Shown in pieces: positions 42,270 through 51,014 of a DNA stretch of 64,000 nucleotides (position 1 is the first letter of the stretch; every line of letters begins with the position of its first letter). This DNA is from Oleiphilus sp. (lineage in GTDB: Bacteria > Pseudomonadota > Gammaproteobacteria > Pseudomonadales > Oleiphilaceae). Position numbers and translations under genes: made by a program. Below the pieces are notes generated by a model. That model was given only the letters and a program-made list of their open reading frames with translations, had not been told where the DNA came from and made no database searches. The stretch lies in NCBI GenBank assembly GCA_006212045.1, contig PZPK01000002.1, forward strand, positions 62,001-126,000. Reading direction: 5' to 3'.

Positions 42270-43436
42270 TTATACGCCTGCCGGTTTCGGAATCTTATAA
42301 TCTCGGTACTCGTTTGGATTACCCTGATGACCCGCTTCGGCGGCACGCACAATATTATACATCTCGCGCGCACTGACGAAGTGCATTTGATAGCGCTCTC
42401 CGTCATTGTATTTAGACGATGCCAGATATTCATACATTTTGATCGTTGGCTCACCCAGCAAAGTGTCGATATCCATCTCCTGTGTGCCATGCGTATGAAT
42501 CTTGACAAAAATCCACTCCGGGCGACCTTCAACGTGAATATGTTGATCAATCCACATATCGGCACGGTGTTCACTGGGTGGAATCGATTTACGTATATCT
42601 CCGGCCTCGATCCTGGGCATGACCCCCCACTTTCGTTCACGCCAGTTCAGACAAAGAGGCCCCTGAATAATCATCAGATCCCCGCTTGGTTTTCCCCCAA
42701 CGCGAACCGGCTCGCCCTGATCATGCGATTTGGGGGCGTTCGGGTCATCGGTGGCGTAATAGATGCTGTTCACGGTTTTTGTCTGGGTCTCGCTAGGAGC
42801 GGAAGGCAGGGTAAAGTCCGCATAACAGCCTGTCTCCTTCAGAACAATGAGTTCATCGTTGACGCCACACCATTTTCCTTCCGGATGGCAGTTATCCAGC
42901 GTCCAGTTGCCATGAATAAAGGCGTAGGAAAGCAAACCTGTTTCCGGGTGGATCGCCAATGCGTTGTGCGACTCATGGAGTGTTCTGGCAAAGCGCGAAA
43001 GTGTTTCGCGCAAGTTATCACTGGTATCATTATCGTGATGGAGATGAATTTCCAGTTCACCAAAACCCTGCTTGCACAGTGACTCCAGCTTATCCAGATG
43101 CTCCTTGCGGTACTCCTCTTCCGGATAAAAGAAACTATGCTTGGGCAACTGGCCATCGGCATCCCGGATATGACCAAAACTTTCAGGGTACTCTTTGAAC
43201 CAGCGATCCACGCGCTGCCGCTCGATCTCTAGACTGTCCGGTCGCCCCCACTGGGGTTCATAATGATCCACGAAACAGAACATGATGTGCTGAGTTCCTT
43301 CGACCTTGGGCTTCCCTTTTAATTTTCGCCACAGATATGCACCCAGCCAGATATGCATGTTCTTCTTGCGCAGAACCATTGCAACCGCCGCCCCTGCCAG
43401 CAAAACAAGCAGTACTATCATCAACCAGATCAACAA
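42270..43436 (-). CDS. Membrane-anchored polysaccharide deacetylase-like protein
   Basis: About 388 residues. The start is uncertain: TTG 43436 gives LLIWLMIVLLVLLAGAAVAM, a single N-terminal membrane helix; ATG 43421 would trim it slightly. The soluble part begins with HIMFCFVDHYEPQWGRPD, where Asp-His sits like the first metal motif of NodB-type deacetylases, and GELEIHLHHDNDTSDNLRE gives a His-rich second motif. SYAFIHGNWTLDNCHPEGKW follows. I recognise it as a conserved protein of EPS loci with a deacetylase-like barrel, but the standard motifs are altered, so the activity is uncertain. It lies 43 bases after a GT2 gene and ends the long EPS operon; a 218-base gap follows with a weak AAGGG/CCCTT hairpin. 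Confidence 0.68.
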   Translation of the reverse strand: MLIWLMIVLLVLLAGAAVAMVLRKKNMHIWLGAYLWRKLKGKPKVEGTQHIMFCFVDHYEPQWGRPDSLEIERQRVDRWFKEYPESFGHIRDADGQLPKHSFFYPEEEYRKEHLDKLESLCKQGFGELEIHLHHDNDTSDNLRETLSRFARTLHESHNALAIHPETGLLSYAFIHGNWTLDNCHPEGKWCGVNDELIVLKETGCYADFTLPSAPSETQTKTVNSIYYATDDPNAPKSHDQGEPVRVGGKPSGDLMIIQGPLCLNWRERKWGVMPRIEAGDIRKSIPPSEHRADMWIDQHIHVEGRPEWIFVKIHTHGTQEMDIDTLLGEPTIKMYEYLASSKYNDGERYQMHFVSAREMYNIVRAAEAGHQGNPNEYRDYKIPKPAGV

Positions 43437-43479
43437 AGTTTTGGATTCCCTCTACAGTTTCAGGTACATGCAGGCCAGA

Positions 43480-44655
43480 TTACCGACTGGTACTGCCCCA
43501 GGTCCCTGTGACATTTCCGAAATAGTAGCGCAGGGCGCCATGCCCCAACGCCAGGTTCATGTTTAGCCAGAACAGCAAGAGCTTAAGTGGCCCGAACCTG
43601 AAACGTTTATGACGCGCCAACACACACAACAGGTACATGGCCATCTGCAGCAGCAGCAAACCAATATAGACCCCTGAATCTAATGCAAGTATGGCTGATA
43701 TCACCAGGGCACACAGGAGGAATAAGGGCGTAAACCAACGCAACACCTTGTGCGAAAGGTAACAGAACCAAAGTGTACCCTTGCCGGGGTTGAGTGCTCC
43801 CGGATACCGATGAAAGGCCTGAAAGTTACCCGACCCAATACGCACCCGGCGCTTGTACTCTTCCTGTTCAGAAGGGGCGACCTCTTCCGTGGCTCTGGAC
43901 TCGGGATCATAGATCACGCGCCCGCCGTTCAATGAAATCTGAAATACAATACTGAAATCGTCAACGACAGTATCCGGAGCGATCTCACGGTAGGCGTGTC
44001 TGCGAATGGCATAAATCGCACCATTTGCCCCGAGCAAGCCACCAATCCGGGCCTCATTGAATTTCAGCAGTCGTTCATATTTCCAGTAGACTCCGTCCTG
44101 ATTCTCACCCGACTGTGGATCGACCAGATCCAACTCACCGCAGACCGCCTCAACCGCCGCATCTTTCACAAAATGTCGGCTCAGTTGTTTCACTGCATCC
44201 GGGGCAAAATTGGTATTCGCATCCGAAAACACCAGAATCTCCGCGTCTGATTGCGCGACCAGATCATTCAGAACCGAGGCCTTGCCACGATTTTGCTCAA
44301 AGGCGAAAAACCGGATGCGTTCATCCTTGAAGCCCGAGACGATTTCCGCAGTGTTGTCTTTACTGCCATCCGAACCGATCATAAACCGGATGCGGTCAGA
44401 GGGATAATCCAGCTGCTGCAGATTTCGGATACGTTGCGCGATGCAGTCTTGCTCGTTGTAAGCGCTGATGACGACCGCAACCTGAGGACACTCCGTGTCA
44501 TCAATCGTGCCCCCGCGCGCATTCCTGTTGTTCAGGACGTAAGCCGTATCCCGCTTGACCTGAGCCAATGCGCTCATGGCGATCAGGCACACCGGATACA
44601 GGGCATAACTGTAGATCACCAGTAGTACCATGCTCCAAAACAGTACTTCAAGCAT
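43480..44655 (-). CDS. Membrane glycosyltransferase family 2
   Basis: About 391 residues from ATG 44655, which has GGAG 8 bases upstream and overlaps the preceding gene by 8 bases. One N-terminal helix (LEVLFWSMVLLVIYSYALYP) and two or three C-terminal helices flank a GT-A domain. That domain contains VAVVISAYNEQDCIAQRIRN, FMIGSDGSKDNTAEIV and EILVFSDANTNFAPDAVKQL (DxN/DxD metal site), then VDDFSIVFQIS and the QxxRW-like segment KRRVRIGSGNFQA. This layout is shared with processive and dolichol-phosphate-type GT2 enzymes; here it probably adds a sugar to the lipid-linked EPS unit or elongates it. It is coupled to the acetyltransferase gene upstream. Confidence 0.88.
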   Translation of the reverse strand: MLEVLFWSMVLLVIYSYALYPVCLIAMSALAQVKRDTAYVLNNRNARGGTIDDTECPQVAVVISAYNEQDCIAQRIRNLQQLDYPSDRIRFMIGSDGSKDNTAEIVSGFKDERIRFFAFEQNRGKASVLNDLVAQSDAEILVFSDANTNFAPDAVKQLSRHFVKDAAVEAVCGELDLVDPQSGENQDGVYWKYERLLKFNEARIGGLLGANGAIYAIRRHAYREIAPDTVVDDFSIVFQISLNGGRVIYDPESRATEEVAPSEQEEYKRRVRIGSGNFQAFHRYPGALNPGKGTLWFCYLSHKVLRWFTPLFLLCALVISAILALDSGVYIGLLLLQMAMYLLCVLARHKRFRFGPLKLLLFWLNMNLALGHGALRYYFGNVTGTWGSTSR

Positions 44656-45172
44656 CTTTTGCGCTCCGCGCATCTAGTGGTTTGGCCGGGATACCGACCA
44701 CTGTCTGTCCTGCGTCAACAGGTTTGACCACGACAGCATTCGCACCTACCTTGGCCCCGTCACCGATGCTCACGGCACCAATAATCTTGGCACCGGCACC
44801 GACAAAAATATCGCTACCCAACTCTGGTGAGCGCCCTTTCTCGTCACCAATCACGACTCCACTTTCGAGCACGATACGTTCCCTGCCCCGGACTTTGCTG
44901 TTAATGACGACACCGACCGGGTGCATCAAAACAAAGGCATCACCAAAATCGGCCTTCAAACCAATCACACATTGATTCAACAGTTTGTTCAGATACTGAA
45001 AGATCAGGGCCAGCGGCATTGCCCACCTGCGCGCAGCGCTCCACTGCATGCACCGGTACAGGATATTGGCGGATGTTCCGTCGCTGAGAAAAATCTTCAG
45101 CAAACTGGCCGAAGCCCCGTCCTGCGCGAATATCTGTTGCTTATAGCGCAAATCAGTCAGGATTCGATTCAT
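44648..45172 (-). CDS. Serine acetyltransferase-like hexapeptide-repeat O-acetyltransferase
   Basis: 174 residues. The N-terminal helical part (LLKIFLSDGTSANILYRCMQ) is followed by a left-handed beta-helix with hexapeptide signature: HPVGVVINSKVRGRERIVLE, SGVVIGDEKGRSPELG and FVGAGAKIIGAVSIGDGAKV. The end is VVGIPAKPLD, as in CysE and related sugar O-acetyltransferases. It is shorter than housekeeping CysE (about 270 residues) and sits inside the EPS operon with ATGA overlap to the glycosyltransferase upstream and an 8-base overlap downstream. I therefore infer acetylation of a sugar or lipid-linked intermediate from acetyl-CoA rather than cysteine biosynthesis. Confidence 0.85.
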   Translation of the reverse strand: MNRILTDLRYKQQIFAQDGASASLLKIFLSDGTSANILYRCMQWSAARRWAMPLALIFQYLNKLLNQCVIGLKADFGDAFVLMHPVGVVINSKVRGRERIVLESGVVIGDEKGRSPELGSDIFVGAGAKIIGAVSIGDGAKVGANAVVVKPVDAGQTVVGIPAKPLDARSAKDA

Positions 45173-46353
45173 GCCTGGACAAGCTCCAGAATTTTTTCAA
45201 CATTGTGCTTCCATTGTCTTTCATGCCCGATGTACTCGCGTGCCTGCTGACCCACTTTGCGAATGGAGCCCATATCTCCGGCCAATTCCAGCACTTTTGC
45301 AACCGCCGCAGCGCGATTCTTGGGCGGAAACAGCCATCCGTTTTCGGCGTCGTTGACCACTTCTTCTACAGGCCCGAATGCAGGCGAGACCAGCGCCACT
45401 TCCATCGCCATCATCTCGAACAGTTTCATTGGTGAACCGTAGTCATTGGAATCCGGCAAAATGCCATAGTCCATGGCTGCAATGTAGCGGCCAACCTGCT
45501 CATGCGGCACTCGCCCAGTAAGGATAACCTGGTCTTCGACCGCACTTTGCCGGATGGAGTGCTGGATTTCTTCATACATGACGCCGTCACCGACCAGTAA
45601 CAACACCAGATGTGGATGCTGCTTTAAATGTGGCGCGATCTCGCGTACGAACCAGTCAATGCCATGCCAATAGACAAAAGCGCCAACATAACCACACACG
45701 ACTTTTCCGCTTAATCCCAGTTCTGACTTGACCTGCTCGCGGTCTATCCCTGCCAGGGAGAACTGCTCCAAATCCGCACCATTAGGACAAATCACACTGG
45801 GGGCGATTTCTCCGTACGCCTCCTTTGCCTTGTCCTGAAAGGCGCGAGAGATAAACACCAAACCGTCACAATTCCTGAATATCCAGGATTCAATTCGACG
45901 CGCCAATGCCTTGAAAAACAAAGGCCGCACCCTTTCCACAATCGCAGAATCATTGACCTCAAGCACAATCGGAATTTTTCTGAGCCGCGCGATGCTGATG
46001 CCCGCAAACATAAACAGCGAATATCGCTCGTAGATCAGACTGACGGAAGTTTCAGGTTTTGTTGATTGCCATAAGCGTACCAGGGCAATCAGGTTATAAA
46101 CGACTTCAATCAGCTCAAACACGAATTCCGGGACATGCCGGGTCATATCCATGACCCGACGAAGCAGCCCGGATGCTTTGGCCTTGTCTTCGGAAGCGCT
46201 TTGAACCTGCTTTGCTGCAGCTTCCGGGTCAGAGCCAGGCAATGAAAGCAGGGTGACCGTGTGCCCGAGACTCCGAAATGCTTTCACAATCCCCATGATA
46301 TGAACGCCTTCAGCGCCAGCTCCTCGGGTTCTGTGATGATAAACAACGTGCAT
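45169..46353 (-). CDS. Glycosyltransferase family 4
   Basis: 394 residues from ATG 46353, where MHVVYHHRTRGAGAEGVHIM gives the GT4 N-terminal loop; this ATG overlaps the deacetylase stop by one base (TAATG), a coupled start. The C-terminal domain has VVCGYVGAFVYWHGIDWFVR and ends with the donor region around GSPMKLFEMMAMEVALVSPA, where the E-x7-E pattern is relaxed. IPIVLEVNDSAIVERVRPL belongs to the acceptor domain. Predicted cytosolic retaining transferase of the EPS repeat unit; it overlaps the acetyltransferase start by 4 bases. Confidence 0.9.
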   Translation of the reverse strand: MHVVYHHRTRGAGAEGVHIMGIVKAFRSLGHTVTLLSLPGSDPEAAAKQVQSASEDKAKASGLLRRVMDMTRHVPEFVFELIEVVYNLIALVRLWQSTKPETSVSLIYERYSLFMFAGISIARLRKIPIVLEVNDSAIVERVRPLFFKALARRIESWIFRNCDGLVFISRAFQDKAKEAYGEIAPSVICPNGADLEQFSLAGIDREQVKSELGLSGKVVCGYVGAFVYWHGIDWFVREIAPHLKQHPHLVLLLVGDGVMYEEIQHSIRQSAVEDQVILTGRVPHEQVGRYIAAMDYGILPDSNDYGSPMKLFEMMAMEVALVSPAFGPVEEVVNDAENGWLFPPKNRAAAVAKVLELAGDMGSIRKVGQQAREYIGHERQWKHNVEKILELVQA

Positions 46354-46979
46354 TAAAGATCCTTTAACAAGCCAAACTCCAGGCCTTGTTCTTTCCAGCG
46401 AGGCAGCATTTCCCTGAGCACCTGAATGCAAAGTTCCGAGTCGTCATGAAATAAAATGATGTCGCCATCCGTTACCGGACGCTGACTGAAATTACTGATA
46501 ATTTTATCGGCATCCTTGATCGTGTAATCCAGCGAATCATAATTCCAGTGAATCGCCCGAAAACGTTTAATCGCCAACCAGATCAAGAGCTTCAAATTCC
46601 AGTAGCCCTGGGGTGACCTGAATCCTCTGTACCCCTGCCCCAGCCGGGCAATCACCTGATGTGCGGCCTCAACCTGCCAAATCTGGTCCGGGAGCGCCTT
46701 GCGACCGAAGGCGATATGGTCATATGAGTGATTTCCTACCAAATGTCCCTCATTCACAATCCGCTCACCCAGAGCAAAGTTGTCTTCCAGCTTGTTGGCT
46801 ACCACAAAAAAAGTCGCGCGCACCTCATATTGCCTCAACAGATCCAGCAGTGCATTGGTAACACCATCGGTAGGACCGTCATCAAAACTCAGATACACAA
46901 CATTCTTCCCCAGGGGCCCTCTTTGCACAAAGAACCAGCGCGGGAGCATATTACGGACTAGCTGCCTGAACCCCTTCAT
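46353..46979 (-). CDS. Polysaccharide deacetylase (NodB domain, short form)
   Basis: 208 residues from ATG 46979, preceded by AAAGGA at 10 bases. An earlier in-frame start at 47009 would overlap the upstream gene. NodB motifs: motif 1 VVYLSFDDGPTDGVTNAL with the catalytic Asp and metal Asp, motif 2 GNHSYDHIAF with two metal His, motif 3 GFRSPQGYWNLK, then DGDIILFHDD for motif 5. The order and spacing are those of CE4 enzymes that remove N-acetyl groups from GlcNAc-type residues. There is no clear signal peptide, so it may act on lipid-linked intermediates in the cytosol or be exported by another route. It is translationally coupled to the next glycosyltransferase gene. Confidence 0.9.
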   Translation of the reverse strand: MKGFRQLVRNMLPRWFFVQRGPLGKNVVYLSFDDGPTDGVTNALLDLLRQYEVRATFFVVANKLEDNFALGERIVNEGHLVGNHSYDHIAFGRKALPDQIWQVEAAHQVIARLGQGYRGFRSPQGYWNLKLLIWLAIKRFRAIHWNYDSLDYTIKDADKIISNFSQRPVTDGDIILFHDDSELCIQVLREMLPRWKEQGLEFGLLKDL

Positions 46980-46983
46980 ACGT

Positions 46984-48138
46984 TTATCGTTCCTTTGTCT
47001 TGTCGGCATGTCGTCCCAATACGGAATCTATCGTATATCTTACTTGCTGGATATTTTTAGCCCAATCATAATTTTGTGCGTGTGTGACAATGTCCTCTGA
47101 ATGCCACAAGCCCCGTTTGGCAACTTGCATCATTCCATTTGCGAGCTGATCAATGTTTCCGGGTTCCACGAGTATACCGGTTTTACCTTCCAATACGATT
47201 TCAGGTATGCCGCCGACTCCAGTTGCCAGCACCGGGATACCGCAGGCAGCCGACTCCAGCAACACATTCGGCACACCTTCATGATACGAAGGCAAAACCA
47301 GTGCATCTGCCGAGCGCAGATACTGCGCGACCCTGTCATGTGGCATGGCCCCCAGCATATCAATCTCATCCTGCAATTGCTGCTGTGCAATCATGCCTTG
47401 CATCCTGTTTGCTTCAGCGCCAGCGCCAATCACCTTCAAGCGTAGCTTTCCACCGTTTTGACGGTAGCGATTATAAGCTTCTATCAGATCCAAAACGCCT
47501 TTATCAGACTTTAAATTTCCGACATAAAGCAAGTAGTGATCCTGTGGATTTACCGCTTCTGGATAGAAAAGCTGTTTGTCTACCCCGTTGTAAACGACCG
47601 TCACCTGGCTATCCAGAACACCGAAACCATGCATTTTTTCTTTCAGGGCCCTGGACACCGTAATCACTTTATCCGCATTGCTGCAAGTCTCAATAATGAT
47701 TTGCCTGCGCCGGCCCTGATCGGCAAGAACGTTGATGTCACTGCCATGCACTTTCAGGATCATTGGCACATTCAAGTCCCTGGCCCATCTGGCAGAAGCT
47801 GCGCCATCCGGATAAGCCCAGCTGGCAAATATCAAATCCGGCTTCTGTCTTAACCAGCCTCTCGCCCCTAGTCGAAGGGAAATATACATAAACCAGGAAA
47901 ACCATGCGTACAGTATCTTGGGCGTATACCAATAGCAGATGTAACGCACATGTTCGGTATTGTGGGCCTTGATCTGCTTTCTGTGCTTCCAGTAATCCGC
48001 CCATGCCACAGGCACAAGAATCTGCAGAGGGTAAAAGTCACCAAGCCGGTCAAACTGCTGCTTGTTGAAGGTGGCCCGGTTCGGCTCCCATGGCAATGGA
48101 TACAAATTGCTGACGACCAGAATGCGTGGGCTACTCAT
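46984..48138 (-). CDS. Glycosyltransferase family 4
   Basis: 384 residues, GT-B fold. It starts SSPRILVVSNLYPLPWEPNR. The donor domain begins HYLLYVGNLKSDKGVLDLIE and has EGVPNVLLESAACGIPVLAT with the E-x7-E motif; ILKVHGSDINVLADQGRR lies in the acceptor domain. It resembles the exosortase-locus GT4 group. ATGA overlap with the CapK-like gene upstream and a 4-base gap to the deacetylase gene place it firmly in the EPS operon. The sugar added is unknown. Confidence 0.92.
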   Translation of the reverse strand: MSSPRILVVSNLYPLPWEPNRATFNKQQFDRLGDFYPLQILVPVAWADYWKHRKQIKAHNTEHVRYICYWYTPKILYAWFSWFMYISLRLGARGWLRQKPDLIFASWAYPDGAASARWARDLNVPMILKVHGSDINVLADQGRRRQIIIETCSNADKVITVSRALKEKMHGFGVLDSQVTVVYNGVDKQLFYPEAVNPQDHYLLYVGNLKSDKGVLDLIEAYNRYRQNGGKLRLKVIGAGAEANRMQGMIAQQQLQDEIDMLGAMPHDRVAQYLRSADALVLPSYHEGVPNVLLESAACGIPVLATGVGGIPEIVLEGKTGILVEPGNIDQLANGMMQVAKRGLWHSEDIVTHAQNYDWAKNIQQVRYTIDSVLGRHADKTKER

Positions 48139-49487
48139 ACCCTATCCAGCTCACTTACCGTGACACGGTGTTTTCCTGAAACCGTCAACGGTATGGCATC
48201 AACCACCTCATATTCAATAACAAAATCCTCACCGGCGAGCTGACGAATCGCGCCGGACAAACGTTCAAGCTCCTGCTCTTCCGGCGACGCGAAGCATTCG
48301 AGCTTGATGGTCACGCCGGACAGTGTTTTCTGCACAACCTGAAACCGTCGCACAAAGGTAAAATCCTTAATCAAATGAGGGAAAAACTCACCGGGTATCA
48401 GCTTCCCGTCTGCGGTTCTGATCGCATCCAGCTTGCGACCCTCGATCGCCTTCAACTTTGGCAAGGGGCTACCGCATGCACACGCTTCTCCACCAGAGGC
48501 CGCGACATCACCTGTCACGTAACGAATCAGCGGAAATCCGAAATTGTGCAGATCGGTCACAACCACGTCACCATGATCAGACGGAAGGCCTTGTTCGTCG
48601 AGCAATTCAAGCACCAGGTGGTCGATATTAATATGCAGGCCTTCTCGCTCCTTGCACTCTGCGGCCATCAACATAAACTCCCTACACCCATAGGTGTTGT
48701 ATACCGGCGCTGCAAATGCTTTTTCAATGGTTTCCCGTTGATAATCAAACAGGGGCTCGGCCCCCGTTAGAATGGCTTCTGGCCTGTAAACAGACGCGTT
48801 GTGCTCGAGTATGTAGGAAGCAAGTGTTACCAAAGGATTGACATAAGACACGATCACGGGCGACTTCGCCACATTCATCTCATGCACATATGTCGACAGA
48901 TTGGCTTCTGTCATGGCAAAGGAATTCAGCATTACCCGGTGATAGAAGCGATGAAAGAGCAGATCCTTCAATTTTGCCCAGCCCTTCTTGGGCGCCAGAT
49001 CAGCCCCCCACAGATAGGTGCTTTTTCTGCCTAGTGGGGCACCCAGCCATCCATAGCCGCGCCAGGTCACTGCCTGCCTGCGCTCATGACTTTCCATATC
49101 CAGTTCAAAACGAAAAGGAACACCGGTCGAGCCACCCGTTGTCTTTTTGATATTGCTGTCCGAGTATCCCTTCGCGACAAAGCCCTGGTAATGTTCCTGA
49201 ATGGTCTGTTTGGTGACCACGGGCAGTTGAGCCAGTTCACTGGTATCGCGCATTTGCTCGGGAACAAAACCGATTTCCTGCCAGGTTTCCCGGTAATATG
49301 CACAGTGGTCGCGGGCATGAATCAGCAAGCGCTTGAGTTTGGCCAACTGAAGCGCCTGAAGCTGTTCAGGACTTAAATTCAAATTCGCCTGATACTCTGC
49401 CAGATAATCCAGGGTTTTCCGTTTAGCGAACAGCCGTTCATACAGCGGAAACAACATGTGCTTGAAGATGGATTCGTATAGTTTCAT
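48135..49487 (-). CDS. CapK-like adenylate-forming ligase (phenylacetate-CoA ligase family)
   Basis: 450 residues. The nucleotide-binding P-loop is KKTTGGSTGVPFRFELD (about residues 114-130), and VYNTYGCREFMLMAAECKER is the A5-like motif. PLIRYVTGDVA and KLKAIEGRKLDAI form the hinge and C-terminal lobe. A CxCG metal-like element (GEACACGSPLPKL) is typical of PaaK/CapK relatives. In capsule and EPS loci these proteins are thought to activate an acid and pass it to a sugar or carrier, but the reaction is not proven. ATGA overlaps on both sides couple it to the flippase and a glycosyltransferase. Confidence 0.87.
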   Translation of the reverse strand: MKLYESIFKHMLFPLYERLFAKRKTLDYLAEYQANLNLSPEQLQALQLAKLKRLLIHARDHCAYYRETWQEIGFVPEQMRDTSELAQLPVVTKQTIQEHYQGFVAKGYSDSNIKKTTGGSTGVPFRFELDMESHERRQAVTWRGYGWLGAPLGRKSTYLWGADLAPKKGWAKLKDLLFHRFYHRVMLNSFAMTEANLSTYVHEMNVAKSPVIVSYVNPLVTLASYILEHNASVYRPEAILTGAEPLFDYQRETIEKAFAAPVYNTYGCREFMLMAAECKEREGLHINIDHLVLELLDEQGLPSDHGDVVVTDLHNFGFPLIRYVTGDVAASGGEACACGSPLPKLKAIEGRKLDAIRTADGKLIPGEFFPHLIKDFTFVRRFQVVQKTLSGVTIKLECFASPEEQELERLSGAIRQLAGEDFVIEYEVVDAIPLTVSGKHRVTVSELDRV

Positions 49488-51010
49488 AGCTTTATTCGCA
49501 CGGCCACAAGCGCGGCAACCATTTTTTCCGGCCAGGGTCCGAGTCGGCGTGAGTGTAACAGTAACAAGCGATAATCATCGTCAACCAAGCCATTCAGACA
49601 CACCAGCATGACAAGATAAAGTACCCCAAACATGATAAAGCCAATAATCACCGCCAAAATACCACCAAATGCAGGTGCCCCCCACATGGTAATTCCGCCG
49701 GCAATCAAGGCAACCAGGATGACACGCAAAAATTTAGCCAGTTGAGGCAAGGAACTCAAGAACTTCTTCCACAGATACAGGTAAATACCAACCATCATCA
49801 GTACAATCAGCACGCGGGCATAGACCGCGCCTTCCAACCCATACTGTTCAATCAGGAAATAGTTGAAACACCAGGCCGCTATCAGTGAAAGCGTGCTCAG
49901 ACGCAGTAGCACTGTCTGGCGGTCAGAACTCATCAAAAAGGCGCTGAAGGGTTCAATAAAAACTCTCAATGCGGCAAACATTACAATAATGCTGAGCACC
50001 CAGCCTGCCTTGCTGAACTCTTCGCCATACAATATGCCTACCACTTGCTCCCCGTAAATAAAGGTGGGACCAGCCACCAACATGCCAAGCGTGAACAGAT
50101 ATCGGGCCGATTCGTTGATTCTGCGGGTGGCATCCTGACGTACATCCGCAACAGCTCGCGCAATAACCGGAAACAAAACGGAGCTGTAGACCCCCGGCAC
50201 AAGCAACATTGCTGCCCCCGAAATCGTCATGGCAATCGTAAAGAAAGAAACCGCCTCATTTCCGACCATTTGCTTGAGCAACAGCACCTCACATTGACCA
50301 ATCGCCAAGCCCCCCAGTATTGCATTCAGAGAAGCAATTTTTAGGTGATGATGCATGCGCTTCCTGAGCGTCGGAGAAAGGGGTGTTACCGGGTGCTGAT
50401 TGATCTTGACCTGCTTCAGAAAAACGCTGGAAACCAACCAGTAGAACAAAGAAATACCGGCATACATTGACAAAAACAGCCAAAGATCCCATTGCAATAC
50501 ATACGCAACGGAAACCACCAGAAGATTGCTGGGCGCGACAATCAATACCGAAAACGCCAATAGATCAAAGCGCTCGAAACCCTTAAAAACCCCAACGCGA
50601 AACATGTGCGCACTTTTCACCACCACCGCGGCTACCAGCAGGCTCAGCAGCCATTCACTACCTTCTCCCAGAAACCAGTCTGGGCGCAGATAAAGAATCG
50701 CCGACATCACAACACAGACAACAGCCGTTTTTATGCGCTGCATCCTGGCAAAAAAGGCGTAAATGGATGAGATTGTTGCGCTACTTTCAGAAGCCCTGGC
50801 TTCCGCAATAAACTTGATGGCACCGGTACTGATCCCGGCATTGGTAAAAATAATGGCAATGCCGGCCAGTTTTACGAAGTAACTGTAATTTCCGTAGTCA
50901 TCGGGCCCAAGCGTCCGGGCGATAAGAATGGAAATAACAAAGCCGATAAAATATTCAACATAAATATTGACCGATGAGAACAGGGTATTGTGCGCTACGC
51001 TTTTGGCCAC
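49484..51010 (-). CDS. Oligosaccharide flippase, Wzx-like
   Basis: 508 residues with about 12-14 membrane helices, MOP/PST exporter family. The N-terminus VAHNTLFSSVNIYVEYFIGF and the following ISILIARTLGPDDYGNYSYF, with the GPxxYG motif, are characteristic. GTG start at 51010 (GTGGCCAAAAGC), with only a weak ribosome site, 4 bases after the polymerase stop. It moves undecaprenyl-linked repeat units from the cytoplasmic to the periplasmic face. It overlaps the CapK-like gene by ATGA. Confidence 0.92.
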   Translation of the reverse strand: MAKSVAHNTLFSSVNIYVEYFIGFVISILIARTLGPDDYGNYSYFVKLAGIAIIFTNAGISTGAIKFIAEARASESSATISSIYAFFARMQRIKTAVVCVVMSAILYLRPDWFLGEGSEWLLSLLVAAVVVKSAHMFRVGVFKGFERFDLLAFSVLIVAPSNLLVVSVAYVLQWDLWLFLSMYAGISLFYWLVSSVFLKQVKINQHPVTPLSPTLRKRMHHHLKIASLNAILGGLAIGQCEVLLLKQMVGNEAVSFFTIAMTISGAAMLLVPGVYSSVLFPVIARAVADVRQDATRRINESARYLFTLGMLVAGPTFIYGEQVVGILYGEEFSKAGWVLSIIVMFAALRVFIEPFSAFLMSSDRQTVLLRLSTLSLIAAWCFNYFLIEQYGLEGAVYARVLIVLMMVGIYLYLWKKFLSSLPQLAKFLRVILVALIAGGITMWGAPAFGGILAVIIGFIMFGVLYLVMLVCLNGLVDDDYRLLLLHSRRLGPWPEKMVAALVAVRIKL

Positions 51011-51014
51011 GATT

